64,000 nucleotides of DNA, from contig NW_022098021.1 of NCBI RefSeq assembly GCF_002288925.2, positions 28,671,316-28,735,315 on the forward strand. The letters run 5' to 3'. Each line of letters begins with the position of its first letter. The first letter of the stretch is position 1. This stretch comes from Delphinapterus leucas. Its lineage: Eukaryota; Chordata; Mammalia; Artiodactyla; Monodontidae. Below are positions 33,135-45,841 of the stretch, one piece after another. The notes under the pieces are model-generated. The model made no database searches and was not told the origin of the DNA. It was given only the letters and a program-made list of their open reading frames with translations. The translations under genes and the position numbers were made by a program.

Positions 33135-34689
33135 TCTCAGTGAACCTCTTGCTTCCCTTACGTGTATGTTGGAAAGAAAAGGGTGCTGGTGTAGGACAGA
33201 GGGAGGGGCAATGGAGTAGGTGGGTAAAAGTCCAGATGGGCCATATCTGAACAAGTCCTGCAGAGGTAGTTCAGCCTCTCTTAGCAAAAAGTACAGGCTT
33301 GTGGCACTCATTTTCTCATCCTTGGAGCCTTTTTCATAACTTTGGGAAAGGAAAGAAAATATTGTTTATCATTTTTTACATTACCATTCTAGAATGAGTC
33401 ATAAGCTTGAATCCAGGTAGAAAACTAAGGAGGATAAAGGACAGAAAATATTTTGCTTTTCCAAAGAATCAGGGTATGGTGTTCCTTTAGGTGATCAGAA
33501 TATTCCAGCTCCAAATATTACTGTTTCCTTTTACCACTTCTGCCTTCACTAAGCAGAAATCATTTTTTAACTTAATACATAATGCATATTATTGATTCTA
33601 ATATTAATTCTCTTTGATCTTAATACTTCACTTTCAAAAGATTTTACTCCTTTATAACAGAAGCAAACTACACCTGAAGTATAGGAAGAGTAATATCTAA
33701 AATGTTACTTGACAAACTTTGTTTAGCCAAGTTCCTGTTTGAGAAGAATTTGTTTTTGCAGAGTTGTTGAGGAAAATCAGGGCTACTTATAGAAAATAAG
33801 AAGGCCTTTCATTTAAGGCAAAAATATGTTTTATCTTTCACGTCCCCAATAAACAAAAAAAATAAGCTCAGATATTGCATTATTACTTCCCTTATCAAAG
33901 GATTCAAATTAAAAGGATTTGGTGCAGATTAAAAGACAATTTTAACAACTAAATGGAATGCTTTATTATTCCCAATATCAAGTATACTACATATTGATAG
34001 GCACTGTGATTGTCCAAACAATTGTGGAGCATAATCTTTGGTTTCCAGAAAATTGTAATTTGGTTACAAGTTGGGGAAATAAGATATGAAAATAATAATA
34101 ATATTAAAAATCAAATGTGTCAAATGATGGTTACATACTTACCTTGATTTTGCAATCTCAAATGGATAAGATCCTCAGGGAAGATATATAGTGATGATAG
34201 AATTTAAGTTGAGTGAAAGGGTGGGTAGAATTTAAAACAAGTTTTGAATTTAAAAAGTAATGAAAATTTGCAGAGGCAGGGGAGCATAAAAGGTTTTGTT
34301 ACACAAATCACTGTCATCGCATATGAAATCCTTCTATTGGATATGAAATCATCAGTAAACAATATGTAAACCAGTGAATGTGGCAGTGTTCCAATTTTAT
34401 TTATAGACTGAACTGTTAAATTCACATAATGTTCATGTATTATAATATTTTATACTTCTTTTGATATTTTTCAACTACATAAAAATGTAAAAACTACCTC
34501 ATGGACCATACAAATATGGGTGGTGGCCTGTATTTTGCCAATGGCTATACATTGCATTCTCTGTTTCAGGAAAGACTAAGCCAGTAAAAGTATTAATAGA
34601 AAGTTGTTAATTTTTGTTTTTACATGCATTTCTCAAGTAGATTTACAGAAAATTTAACAGCTGAAAATGAATGTATGACACATAGATTA
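33135..34689. other. Unclassified DNA, possible ancient L2/MIR-type relic
   Basis: Mostly unrecognised. The part at 33975-34330 has wording like 'gataggcactgtgattgtcc' followed by 'tttgcagaggcaggggagc', reminiscent of ancient mammalian-wide repeats, but too diverged to assign. Confidence 0.35.
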
Positions 34690-35255
34690 GCTTTATTTTG
34701 CTGTATAACAAATTACCACAAAAATTAGTGGTTTTAAAAAGAAAAAGTACCTTTTCATTATCCATAGTTTTGTAGGTCTGAAGTCCAGCATGGCTTAACT
34801 GGATTGTTTGCTTAGTAGTTCACAAGGCCAATATCAAGGTTTTGGAACTTATGCTGGGGTTTTGGGTAAAAATCCATTCCAGGTTATTCATGTTGAGAGA
34901 ATCCAGTTCCTTGCTGATGTAGGAAGTAGTTCCCTATTTTCTTCCTGGCTGTCAGCCAGGGGCTGGTCTCTGCTCCTAGGTGTCACCTGCATTCCTTCTT
35001 CTGTGGCTCTTTCCATCTTCAAACCAGCAAAGCTGTGTCAAGTCCTTCTTCTGCTTTGAATCTACCTCCTCTTTTGCCACAAACTGTAAGAAAAATGTTC
35101 TGCTTTTTAAGGCTTATGCGATTAGTTTAGACCAAGCAGCATAATCTCCCTATTTTAAGGTTAACTGTATCATGTAGCGTATCATGAGAGTGATATGTCA
35201 TTATATTTACAGGTTCTGAGGAATAGGGTGTAAAATCTTAGGAAAGAGTACATTT
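34690..35255 (-). mobile_element. MLT1-like LTR (ERVL-MaLR), antisense
   Basis: The antisense opening 'gctgtataacaaattaccac' at 34701-34720, then 'tctgaagtccagcatggctt' and 'agttccttgctgatgtagg', follow the order of an inverted MLT1/MST-type LTR. It is diverged and carries no internal region. The right boundary is uncertain. Confidence 0.75.
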
Positions 35256-35790
35256 TTACAATTCTGCCTACAAGAAAATATTTCATACTTCAGAGACTTA
35301 AACAAAGGGAATATTAAGTAGGCAGACTAACTGAGAGGAAAGGTTAACACATGGAAAAGCTGAATTGTACCACTAACCCGAAGGATGCTACACATTTTTA
35401 TGTCAACTTTCTAACAGCAAAAATAAAATAAAATAAAATAAAAAGAAAGAAAGAAATGTATGAGCAGGTGAAAAGTTATTAGTGACTAGAAATTAACACA
35501 AAATCGTGATTCCCTTTGCTAGAACTATAAAACTTACTGGTATAAAACCATCTATTCATGCTCTTAGATTCTTTGGGTCTGGAATCCTGACAGAATGCTG
35601 TGTTTCTGTTCTGTGATATCTGAGGCCTCAGCTGGAAGATTTGAAGATGAATTTACAATCACTTGAAGGTATTTTTCCCTGGTGTGTTTAATGTTTGATG
35701 CTGGTTGCCAGCTGGTATTGTTGACTAGAACACCTACATGCATTCTCTCCATTTGGTCTGGGCTTCCTTAAAACATAGCAACTAGATTTC
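35256..35790. other. Unclassified DNA with (AAAAT)n tract
   Basis: Contains an (AAAAT)n/(AAAG)n simple repeat at 35420-35457. I recognise nothing else. Confidence 0.5.
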
Positions 35791-35800
35791 AAGGGTAAGC

Positions 35801-35802
<2 letters not shown>

Positions 35803-35835
<33 letters not shown>

Positions 35836-36120
35836 CTTTATAGGAGTATAATTGCTTTACAACGTTGTTTTATTTTCTGCTGTACAACAAAGTGAATCAG
35901 CTATATGGTCACAAAGCATCGAGCTGATCTCCCTGTGCTATGCAGCAGCTTCCCTCTAGCCAACCATTTTACATTTGATAGTGTATATATGTCAGTGTTA
36001 CTGTCTCACTTCCTCCCATCTTCCCCTTCACCCATCCCCGTGACCTCAAGTCCATTCTCTACGTCTGCGTCTTTATTCCTTCCCTGCCACTAGGTTCATC
36101 AGTACCATTTTTTTTAGATT
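35803..36120 (-). mobile_element. 5'-truncated L1 3' end, antisense
   Basis: Antisense L1 3' UTR including 'gagctgatctccctgtgcta', preceded by a long (TA)n run that replaces the usual T-rich tail. A perfect 12-bp target duplication, aagggtaagcat, lies at 35791-35802 and 36121-36132. Confidence 0.9.
35804..35831. repeat. (TA)n microsatellite at the L1 tail
   Basis: About thirteen TA units at the 3' end of the antisense L1, probably grown from its A-rich tail. Confidence 0.95.
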
Positions 36121-36184
36121 AAGGGTAAGCATCTTGAGAGAAAAAGAACTAGCTAAAATTCACATTGCCTTTATTAAATAATAA

Positions 36185-36590
36185 GTTTAATTATTTTTAA
36201 AAGTTTAAGTATAGTTGGTTTACAATATTATATTAGTGATTAGAGCATAGTGATTCAGTATTTTTACAGATTATACTCCTTTAAAAGTTATTACAGGAAA
36301 ATGGCTATAACTCCTTGTGCTATACAATATATCCTTATTGTTTATCTATTTTATACATAGTAGTTTGTATCTCTTAAATCCATACCCTAATTTTCCCCTC
36401 CTCCCTTTTCTCTCCCTTTTGGTAACCACTAGTTTGTTTTCTATATCAACAACTTTTTCTCTTTTGCATATACAGTCATTTGCATTATTTTTTGAGATTC
36501 TACATGTAAGTGATATCATAAAGTACTTGTCTTTATCTGACTTATTTCACTGAGCATAGTACCCTCTAGGTCCACCCACATTGCCTTTTA
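36185..36590 (-). mobile_element. Older L1 3' end, antisense
   Basis: Antisense L1 3' UTR with 'ctccttgtgctatacaatat' and 'ttatttcactgagcatagta'. It is more diverged than its neighbour, and no target duplication is clear. Confidence 0.8.
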
Positions 36591-36826
36591 TATCTAGCCT
36601 TAGTAGTCACATTGTGTCACTTCTGCTGCAATGGAAAAGAGTTGCCTGTTCAGTACAAGGGAAGGCAATTGTATCTATTTTTTGAAAGGTGAGTGACAAA
36701 GTTAGGGAAGAGCTTGAGGGACCAGATATATTGCAGTGGGCATTTTGGAAAATAAAATGTGCTGCACTCATTGCTCAGGAAGAAGTAGCATTCTATATTA
36801 TGTTACTATAATTAAAAAATAAGACT

Positions 36827-36979
36827 GGGGGCTTCCCTGATGGCACAGTCGTTGAGAGTCCGCCTGCCAATGCACGGGACACGGGTTTGTGCCCCAGTCC
36901 GGGAAGGTCCCACATGCCGCGGAGCAGCTGGGCCCGTGAGCCATGGCCACTGAGCCTGTGCTTAAAAAAAAAAAAAAAA
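36827..36979 (+). mobile_element. CHR-2 SINE, 3' part lost
   Basis: Sense copy intact to 'ccactgagcctgtgctt', then directly a run of about 16 A residues. The normal 3' part is absent. The two 'gagcctg' repeats of the parent sequence could have mediated part of the loss. Flanks share 'aagact'. Confidence 0.9.
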
Positions 36980-38006
36980 GACTAATAAGAACATAAATAT
37001 TAATTAAAATAACTATGTTTACAACAAAAGAGAATGGTAAAGATATTCAAAGTTTTTTGAATTGTGTATGTACACCAGAGCATTTTGTACAACTGAGAGT
37101 TGTCCACATTGGGCCTCTAGCTATTTGTCAGTTCAGGTTTTCATACTCCAATTCTGGTTCTCTTGGTGGTTTCAGCTCATGAGTTTCTGCTCCAGTACAC
37201 CACGACTCTGTATGTGTCTGTTTCTCCCTCTTGGAGGGCAGCAGTTTGCTGCCCCTCTCTTACAGATTCAAGAACGGTTGTTAATTTTTCAGTCTTTTCA
37301 GCTTTGTATTTGTAAGGACATAGTGGCAACTTTCAAAGTTCTTACATGCAGACCCAGAAACCGTCTCCATCATTTAAAAAATTATTTCCATTTATTTATT
37401 TTCCTCCATAGCACTGGTCTACACTGACATATTAGACATGTTGCCTTTTTAAAAAAATATTTTTCCTCTGCTATCTAAGTATGAAAGTTCAATGAAAGCA
37501 GATATTTTGACATTTATAATCACTACTATTTCTATAATATCTATTAACAGTGGCTAGCAATCAGTAAGAGTTCAATAAATATTTGAAGAAGGAAGGAAGG
37601 AAAAAACAAATCTATGCCCCAATGTTATGGGAAAAATTAACAAATAAGTACCACATTTTCAAAGAAATGCTGTAATATATAATATATATAATATAAACAT
37701 ATAGTAAGTATACAGATATGTTTGCAAAGTGTATGGGGAGTTGGAATTTTTTAAAAGATTAATTTATGTGTAATTCTAGACTCTATTTACATAGCTGCCC
37801 TTTGTACTACATAGACATGTAATCAGTCTGAAACAAGAAATAGAAACCTATTCAAACCAGACTAACATTGGTGGAATGGTAAACAAGATTCTATTGGGAA
37901 GATACATGGATATTTCACAAAAACCTAAACCAAAGCAAAAAGAACAGCCAGTTTCACAAGATGCTGAAACTGAGAACTGGAAAGTCAAGAACCAAGATAG
38001 TAAAAG
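36980..38006. other. Unclassified DNA with possible L2-type piece
   Basis: The part at 37040-37430 has mixed composition and a 121-codon sense frame (37062-37427), with no domain I recognise. It vaguely resembles an old L1-associated sequence. The part at 37465-37595 ends 'agagttcaataaatatttga', as L2/MIR-like relics often do. An AT-rich run lies at 37672-37700. Confidence 0.35.
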
Positions 38007-38015
38007 GTACAGTTA

Positions 38016-38231
38016 GGGCTTCGCTGGTGGCGTAGTGGTTGAGAGTCCGCCTGCCAAGGCAGGAGACACGGGTTCGTGCCCCAGTCCGGAAAGATCCCAC
38101 ATGCTGCGGAGCAGCTGGGCCCTTGAGCCATGGCCGCTGAGCCTGCACGTCCGGAGCCGGTGCTCCACAACGGGAGAGGCCACAATAGTGAGAGGCCCGC
38201 ATACCGCAAAAAAAAAGAAAAAAGAAAAAGA
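38016..38231 (+). mobile_element. CHR-2 SINE
   Basis: Full-length sense copy with an AAAG-rich tail. A 9-bp target duplication, gtacagtta, lies at 38007-38015 and 38233-38241. Confidence 0.95.
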
Positions 38232-38241
38232 AGTACAGTTA

Positions 38242-38999
38242 CATAAAGGAACATGTTTCACTTTGTTTTTATATTTAATTTGTGTTTTCTTACACAGTTC
38301 GGAGTTTTACTGGTTTCAACATAATTTTTTTTTTTTTTTTTTTTTGCAATTATGGTTCCATCTGATCTGTCTGGGGCAACATCACATAGGTTTATTTTCC
38401 TACTTCTGCAGGAAAATAAATTTGTTACACCTCAGTAGGCAGATAGAATAAAATTGTCCCAGAGAATGACCCTGACTGATTCAGCCCAGGCTATAGTTAT
38501 TCACATGGCTACCTACTAAGATGGAACAGAGAATTTTATGGACTATAGCAGAAGTTCCATTTATGCTGGGACAAGTTTACTTTTATGTGTTATATTACAG
38601 TGAATTATAAAGATTGGTTTATTCCATTCTCTATGTACTGTAAATTCTCTTGTCTGAAGAGTCCCTTTCATATGACTGCATTCTTGGATCTTATCTACCC
38701 ACAAAAGATAGTTTTCCATATTTTCAAATTTTGTAAAAAAATACTCTTAGCTTCTCAAAAATACCTTCAAATATCTATTTTGATTTATCCCCAGGTTAGG
38801 CAAAGTGATTTTTACATACCTCATCTCACCCACACATGAAAATGATGAAATCACTGACTAACAACTTTCTCCTTGAAATGTCTTGCCAGTTGGTCAGAGC
38901 AGCAATACAGGAGAGAAAATAAATCAATTAAAAAAATACAAGTAAAAAAAAATAAAGGTTGGATTTTATTTTCTTTGAAAATTTGAATAAAATTCTCTA
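38242..38999. other. Unclassified DNA
   Basis: Contains a 22-base T-run (38325-38345) with no SINE body attached. Nothing else is recognised. Confidence 0.5.
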
Positions 39000-39125
39000 A
39001 GACTCTCATCTTCTTATACTTAAAATGAAGATAATAATATTAATTCTACCTGCTTGAGGTTTGGAAACCATGATGTGTTAAATAAATGTAAGGTATAGTT
39101 ACTATTATTCATTTTGTTAATAATC
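39000..39125 (+). mobile_element. MIR-like ancient SINE fragment
   Basis: 'ctcatcttcttatacttaaaatgaagataataatattaa'-like order, quoted here only in part as 'aaaatgaagataataatatt', matches the MIR central region followed by 'taaataaatgtaaggtat'. Diverged, no target duplication expected at this age. Confidence 0.5.
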
Positions 39126-42100
39126 AAACATTACTGCTATGTTATTTTGATGTCTTTTTATTTTCATAAATAAATATGGGAGAGATAAAGCTTTATAACT
39201 TTTTTTTTTTTAAGGAAGATGACAAAATATCCAAAACTGATGTGGTTTCACCTAACCACAACTACAAGTTGGACTTTGTTCAGTAGTATATTATGTGTAA
39301 TGTATTTTAGTTACAAAAGCTATTTCTTTCATTAGTAAAAATGTGACAAGAGCAATCACGTTAATTGGTGACTTTTAAGCACTAACTAGGAGCTAGCTAC
39401 CTCTTTCTTTAGCGTATTCAAGGTATCCATTTGCTTTTAATTATTAGAACCACCCAAGTAACTATTAAAGCCTTTGTACCAGTCTCCTATCAGACAGATA
39501 GTCCTAGTCATATTATTTCCAGGAAGAGGAATTCAAATTCCATTATCTCCCATTATCTTACAAGGCATTTTACTTCTGCTAGCTTTAATTAAATTAAAAT
39601 CTGCTTCACTTGCATTGCTGATTAAAACTAATTGAGTTTGTTGTTTAATCCTATCTAGAAAGTCTTCCCTTACTTAAATAGGTTTACTTACAAATGGAAT
39701 TGCTTTGAAGGGGAAGTCTCCATAATATCTGGACTAGATTTTATTTTGTCAAATTTATTAATATATTCTCTAGATTTATCTCATTTGGAAAATGTCTCAC
39801 ATTCAAATTCTGGAGAATGTAGTTTTTGCATGTTTAGGCAGTGAGAATTATTTAACAGTGATAAAACTTAATCTTTGCATTTTGATGAAGAAATTGGCAA
39901 AAATGAAAAAGCATCAGTTTTCATCTATTTCAATTTGGGGAATAAAAATTGATATAATTTATCTTTTATTCATTTATTATTTTAAAATATATTACTATTA
40001 CTTAAAACCAATTATTAACAAATGTTTAAGAATTTTAAATTGTAAAATATTACTAAGATGTTAAATATCTTATACTAAATTTTCATAAATGTGTCTATTA
40101 GTAAACTTTGTAAGAACCAAGAAAGAGACAAAATAAAGTATTTTTTTGCTTATCCTGAGTTATAAAAAATAATACCCCAAAACCAACAAATGATGTTCTA
40201 AATTTACAATTGATGCTGTTTTACAAATTTTTCAGCTCATGTAGTTCAACCATTGTACGGTAGCCAAATCTCACAGGAGCTCTTTTAATCTTCTGCATCC
40301 ACTGAGAAGATGGCAAAAATATAATCCTCAAAGCAGAGAAGAGCTAAGATAAAACACAACTACCAAACTCACTGGTCCACGGTTCACAGTAGGCTGAAAT
40401 CAACAGATGGTCAGTGCTTGGGCAGTTAATGGTGGGCTTCTTTTGCCTTCAGCTGTGTTGGTCTGTTCCACCTCTGGAAGAAAATATAATTTAGAAATAG
40501 TCAAGGAGGAATAAGATCTAATTTAAATCTTTGCAAGCTAATACTGGTTTAATTTTCCTTCCATGGCTATGGTAGTGTGAATACTATCATAAGATATAGA
40601 TATAATGATATCTGGGCAGTTTGGGATTGAATACTCAGTTTCACACTCACTTTTCATGACCCCAAATGATCATAACTTATTGTTATTTGGGATGTTACTG
40701 AGAGATGAATGTAAATCTTGTGCAAGCTTGATAGTTAAGTATATGTAGCTAATTATATAGCTTACATAATGCAATGAAGTGTTATTGAATTGTATTCAGT
40801 TCTGCATTCACCTTGATCTTTTTAATGTAAGAAAAACTGAGTTTCTTTAGTTTAAATGTATTCTCCCAAAGAAAGATCATTAACAATCTTGGTCATGAAC
40901 ATGAAGAATATGTAATAGAAAAATTAAAGGATGGCATCTTAAATTTGGAAGAGTGTAGCATGTATAATTATGCCTACCCTGTGCTCAACAGGGGCACAAG
41001 AAAAAGTGTCTTATAAAAATGTTTTAGAGAATGTTGTATAGCAATACACTCAAGTGTGGCTGTTTGTAAAAATATCAGATTTTATCTCTTGAGAAGGTAA
41101 AAGACTTCCTTTTATACTTGGACATGGGAAAGCAGTAGACTAAATGTAGTGGTGAGTTGGTACATTGCTCTTACTTCTCAAATTCAATGATATTTGATAT
41201 AAATGAATATTTTACAGTATATATTGCTATCAGTTATTGGAAATACCAATGATATATCAAGACTGATAGTAGTGATATTATCAGGAAAAAGGTAATATTA
41301 AAATTTCAAAATGTCGTCTAAGGAGAAATGAAGCAGTAACAGGGACTTTTCAGTTATCATTGTTATTTTATTTTATTTTTTTAATGAGAGAAATCCAGTG
41401 CACTAAAAGGAAGAATTACTTTTGATGGGAGATGATATTTTCCATCCCAAGAAGTTAAGAAAACAACGATAAAGGAGGAGGAGAAGTGGTCCACATACAA
41501 CACTTTAATCAAATGAAAAAACTTGAGCTTGAAAGCTATCTGTAAGCAAAGACTTTTCAGAGTTTAATTATTTTCAAAAAGTACTGTTTCTCATATAATT
41601 AGTTCAAAAGGTACTTTTACGTATAATGATTGTTAGTGATAAAAAAGATTAAATATGCAATGTGTTATTTAAGCATATAAAATTATGTGAATAAGTATAA
41701 CCATTAAGCAAAATCATTCTTTGTTTTAGAATGTTTATGGCTCACCTTTCTGAATATTTTAAGAAATACATTTTCAGACTTTGAAGACATTACTAAAAAT
41801 GTAGAAAATTAAAATTGGATTATTAAAAGATAACTTTCAGCAAGTCAACAATGTAAATAAATCTTTGCAAACAATTGTTCAAATGTTACTTCCTGTATTA
41901 AATCTATGTTCTGATTAGTCATTTTGCATTCTACTGTAGCTTGATTTGAAATATTTAATTTATTTTTAAGTAATACAGACACTATAGATATAAGTACATC
42001 TCTAAAATCAGCTTAAAATATCATTATTAATATGTAGATATTTAAAAAATGTAGTCTTTATTTGTCTGTAGAACTTCATTTCCTGCATTTCTCATGAAAT

Positions 42101-43836
42101 TCTTTGTTAGATCAAGTAGTGCTCTGGTGTTCACTTTGTATTTTTCAGAGCCAATCACAGCTAGGTGATTCCCTATGTATCAGTGAATGATGAAAATCCT
42201 GTGTTGAATTTTAATATCTCCAGTTCTAAGTAATTCAGTGGAGAGTAAAGATCTATCCTAGAAGTACTTTCCTTCAAGCAATGCCACACACTACAGTCAT
42301 TCAAAAACCTCAGAGGCCAATGGTTCAGCAGTATATGTCTCAAACTGGCAACATGCAAGCAGCAGCATTAACTTTTGATTTTTGCTGGTGCTTGTTTTCT
42401 ATTTTTAATATTGCGCATGAGTGTCAGAATTCAGACTGTCATAGAATGGCAAGACCCAAATGCAACGAGATCTGTGGCTCTCCTACAACCTGTCTTCATT
42501 TCCCCTTCCCCTCCTTAAGCACGTAACTTATCTCTAATAACTATGATCAGAACTTATGATTCCTACACATTTTGAAAGGATGATGAAAATAAGGAGGGAA
42601 AAACACCTTGAAAGGATGATTTGCAGTAAATAAAAGTGCTATGTGGCTTTGTGCCTGTGGCTCTTATCTACCTGTGCTTGTTGACTGAAGACCAGTTCTA
42701 ATACTCCTGAGGATTTTGCTGTGCATCCAAAAGTAAATCAAAATATGAGAACACTCATAATGGATCTTTGATAATCTCAGTAATGAAAAGATAAGGAAAT
42801 GTAAACATCCCTGCAAAAGCTATTTACTTTTTATTAAGCATGTTAAACTAGAGATAAACTAATAATTTATACTAGCACTGAGAGGAATAGTTCCTGGAAT
42901 GGTAAGCAGAGAGTTATATCTTTAGATATATTTGAGTGTACATAGTTATATGAGATATGAAATGTGGCAACATGTCACCCACATGAACTCAGCTTAAAAA
43001 ATTCTGAAAGATCAAAATAATTGTCTTAATACTGATTTACTAGAGCATAAACAGTTTTATCATACCATTATTCCTTAATTTTTCACTTAAAGCTTATTTA
43101 CTTTTAACTTAAAGATAATTCTAGTTTAGTAATTCAGTTTCCAGTCACATAAACATGATACTAAGAAAAATAACAAGGGGAAGGAAGAAATTTGGAGAGA
43201 AAACAAGCTGTACACAATTAGGAAATGATTACTGACAAGAAAAAGAGGGGAACACAAAATGCAAAAAGCAACAATCTGAGATGATTTTGCACAAGGCTAA
43301 GTGGTCCCACATTGCACAGTCAACCTCAAGGCTCTTAGCAGAAATTTCAGCACAATTACATGATTGCTTCTCAGAACAACAAACCTGAATATTCAAGAAA
43401 GACTTCAACACTTTCCCTGAAAAATTTAGAGGAATATACAGCTCTCTTAATATATGCATATATGTGTATAATTTATAAAATTGAAATAGGATTTTTATGA
43501 ATATCATCTAAATTTGAACCTAAGTATTGAAGCTCCTAGATGAATAATGAATATTAAATAGAAAATTATCCAAAGGGAAAAATAGAAGGAAGGTCTGTCC
43601 AAAATTCTCTTAAAATTCATTTCTAGAAAAATGGTAGATTTGGAAAAGAGCTTTTCCAATTTATACACAATAACCTATAAATAACTCCCACACTTCTGTA
43701 CTTAGAATATTAGAATAATTCATAAAAATATTGTGTTTAAAAGTACCTCAATGGTTGAGGCAAGCATATTCTAAATTTATTGAGTACCTAGGCCTTGCCC
43801 ATTTGAGCACTGGAAAGATGGTTGAGTGGATGTCTC
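39126..43836. other. Largest stretch without recognised elements
   Basis: 4.7 kb in which I recognise no gene, SINE, LINE, LTR or DNA transposon. The part at 39360-39480 could be a weak MIR remnant. The parts at 40230-40490 and 42100-42535 are less AT-rich than their surroundings. Frames at 42281-42526 (+) and 43229-43507 (-) have no recognisable domains. Confidence 0.5.
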
Positions 43837-44370
43837 TGTAGGGCAGAAGAATTTGCCACCCTAAAATATGGCTCTTTGGCATATATTGTTTTAAGCTGGT
43901 TACTTTCTGAGAAACAGCAGACAGGGAAGGGCTCTGAAAACCAAGTAGGACTTGCCTTTCTGTAAGAAACATTTACATTTGTAACAGAAATCTCCATAAA
44001 CACGGAGTGTCTCAATCTCTGTACCTAAAGCAGGAGGATGACCAAATATCTAGAAACTCTTATCAGTGGAGAAGACAATGACTTAAACCTGCAATACAAT
44101 CATCCTTGTTTACTGTGCCTTTCCTGGTAACCTCCCATAAATGACTATCTTCACTCTCAACATCCTATTCTGTCTTTAGCTGAGGATGGTATTTAAGGTG
44201 AAGGCTTTGGTCATTTTGATGAGTTACTCAGTTTTTTCGAGTCTCTCTCATATATGCATGTTATTAAATTTTATTTGATTTTCTCCTATTAATCTGTCTC
44301 ATGTCAATTTAATTATTAGACAAGCCAGAAGAACCTAGAAGTGTAGAGGAAAATTTCTTTCTCCCCAACA
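43837..44370 (+). mobile_element. ERV LTR, family A copy 1
   Basis: Runs from 'tgtagggcagaagaatttgc' to 'ttctttctccccaaca', the TG...CA form of a retroviral LTR. It shares ordered blocks with 58646-59193 and, inverted, with 55655-55995: 'atggctctttggcat', 'tctagaaactcttatcagtgg', 'tttagctgaggatggtattt' and 'agaacctagaagtgtaga'. No internal viral region is attached, so it is a solo LTR. I cannot name the family. Confidence 0.7.
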
Positions 44371-44494
44371 TCTACATAATTTAACCCTCTGGGAAGAAAA
44401 CATCCCAAGATGAGGGTATTTTCAGGGGACCTGTTTACTCTTTTGATATTAAAGCAGAAGAGAGGAAGAATGAACACAGATAGAGTTATTAACT

Positions 44495-44903
44495 GTAGGG
44501 CAAGACACTGGAGAAAGGTGATTGCTTGGGAAATTTCAGTGTTTTGATAGAAATCTCTGCAGCAGAAATCTACCTCAAGATTACCTCATACATCTAAGAT
44601 GCCTGAGGCTGACTTCAGGCACTGTTCAACTGAAAGGAACAAACAATATGATCACAGTGGAAGATAACAAAGTGGAAGATAACAGTGGAAGATAACAAAG
44701 ACTCTCACTCTTTCCCCAAATGATTCTCCCTTTAAAAACTTTAGTAATTGAGTAGAGTCTTCAGAGTCGGTTTTTGGACATGAGTCCACATTCTCCCCAT
44801 GTTGCTGGCCTACTGAGTAAAGCAACCTTTCCTTTTCCAGCCAACACTTGCTGCTCTAGTATTGGCTTCCAAGCATGAGCAGCTGAACCTGAGTTCAGTA
44901 ACA
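44495..44903 (+). mobile_element. Second solo LTR-like element
   Basis: The 3' part ('ttggacatgagtccacattc', 'gagtaaagcaacctttcctt', ending 'gagttcagtaaca') follows the R/U5 layout of an ERV LTR, with a degenerate AATAAA as 'gagtaaagc'. The 5' boundary is a guess at 'tgtagggcaagac'. A small tandem repeat lies inside at 44658-44701. Confidence 0.55.
44658..44701. repeat. Three tandem 'gtggaagataaca' units
   Basis: Direct repeats of about 13-16 bp, with the units spaced slightly unevenly. Confidence 0.9.
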
Positions 44904-45280
44904 ACACCATTAGACAGTCTTGAGTAAAATGCTCACTCTTTGAATGTGTTAAGGAACTGAGCAGTATGACTGACAGCTCCACCAGGTCCATATAAGAGAA
45001 AGAAGCAATTCTCCAAGAGAAGAAATGCCAGGCAGATACAAGTTTTGTGCAGTTCATGCTCTGTTGGAACAGTGGTCTTCAAGGGAAGAATAAATGTTTC
45101 ACATAGAAGAGAGGATATTTGGCATTTTACAAGAGATCAAAAACCCATTTCCTATGAAAACTACTGAGAGATGAACCATGTAAGTCTAAACATGTATGAG
45201 AAAACACAATTAAAAACAAATAAAGCTGTTGTTTTTTGTAATGGAATCTCTATTAACCAAATTTTACTACAACTGAAACT

Positions 45281-45818
45281 GAGCAGGATCCTATGGGGCC
45301 CTCCAGGGTACAAAAACCTTTCCATGTCCCCCGTTTCTTGTTTGTAGGGAAAGACTTCAGCCTCCTAGACCTTCCCTTAGTTCCAAAGGACAGATTCTAA
45401 ACTTACTAATTAGGGAAGGAACAAAGGAGGAACAGTCAAGAAACAATATGTAGTAATAAAGCAGGGTCCTGATTCTTCCTCAAGGGATATACAAAACAAT
45501 ATATATTTGAGTCTTTCTGAAGGAACTAAGGCCCCTTCCCAGGTGGAGGATGGTAACTTCAGGCTGAGCACAAGATTCCTAGAAAACCACCCTGTTACCT
45601 AACCACCAACTAATCAAAAGAAAGTCACACACCATGAAACCCTCCCTCCACATTTTGTCTATAAAATCTCTTCCCTGAAAACCATTGGGTCTTTTGAGCA
45701 GGAGCTGCCCATTCTCTTTGCTTGACCCTGCAGTAAGTGTTTCTTTGCTCCAAACTCTGATGGTTTGGTCTGTTTGGCCTCACTGTGTGCTGGGCACACG
45801 AACTTGCATTTGGCAACA
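45281..45818 (+). mobile_element. ERV1-like solo LTR with TATA box
   Basis: Runs from 'tgagcaggatcctatggggc' to 'cttgcatttggcaaca'. A TATA-like 'tctataaaatc' lies at 45658-45668 about 50 bp before 'gagcaggagctgcccattct'. The 3' part ('ctgcagtaagtgtttctttg', 'ggcctcactgtgtgctgggc') matches the R/U5 layout of gammaretrovirus-like LTRs, with the poly(A) signal degraded. No adjacent viral genes are seen. Confidence 0.7.
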
Positions 45819-45841
45819 AAATGACAACCACATTACTTCTG

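Noticed and set aside
32852..33311. Overlapping 130-codon frames on both strands
   Set aside because: They run through the CHR-2 at 32926-33134. Open frames on both strands come from the SINE's CpG-rich, stop-poor body.
37062..37427. 121-codon sense frame as a candidate gene
   Set aside because: No recognisable domain and weak resemblance to old L1-associated sequence. Left as unclassified.
38325..38345. T-run as the tail of an antisense SINE or L1
   Set aside because: The sequence to its right has no SINE or L1 body and no target duplication was found.
44658..44701. Short regularly spaced repeats as a CRISPR-like array
   Set aside because: Only three near-contiguous units without spacers, inside an LTR-like element of a mammalian genome.
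43837..45818. A full endogenous retrovirus between the LTRs
   Set aside because: The three LTRs are of different types and only about 100-400 bp apart, with no gag, pol or env-like sequence between them.
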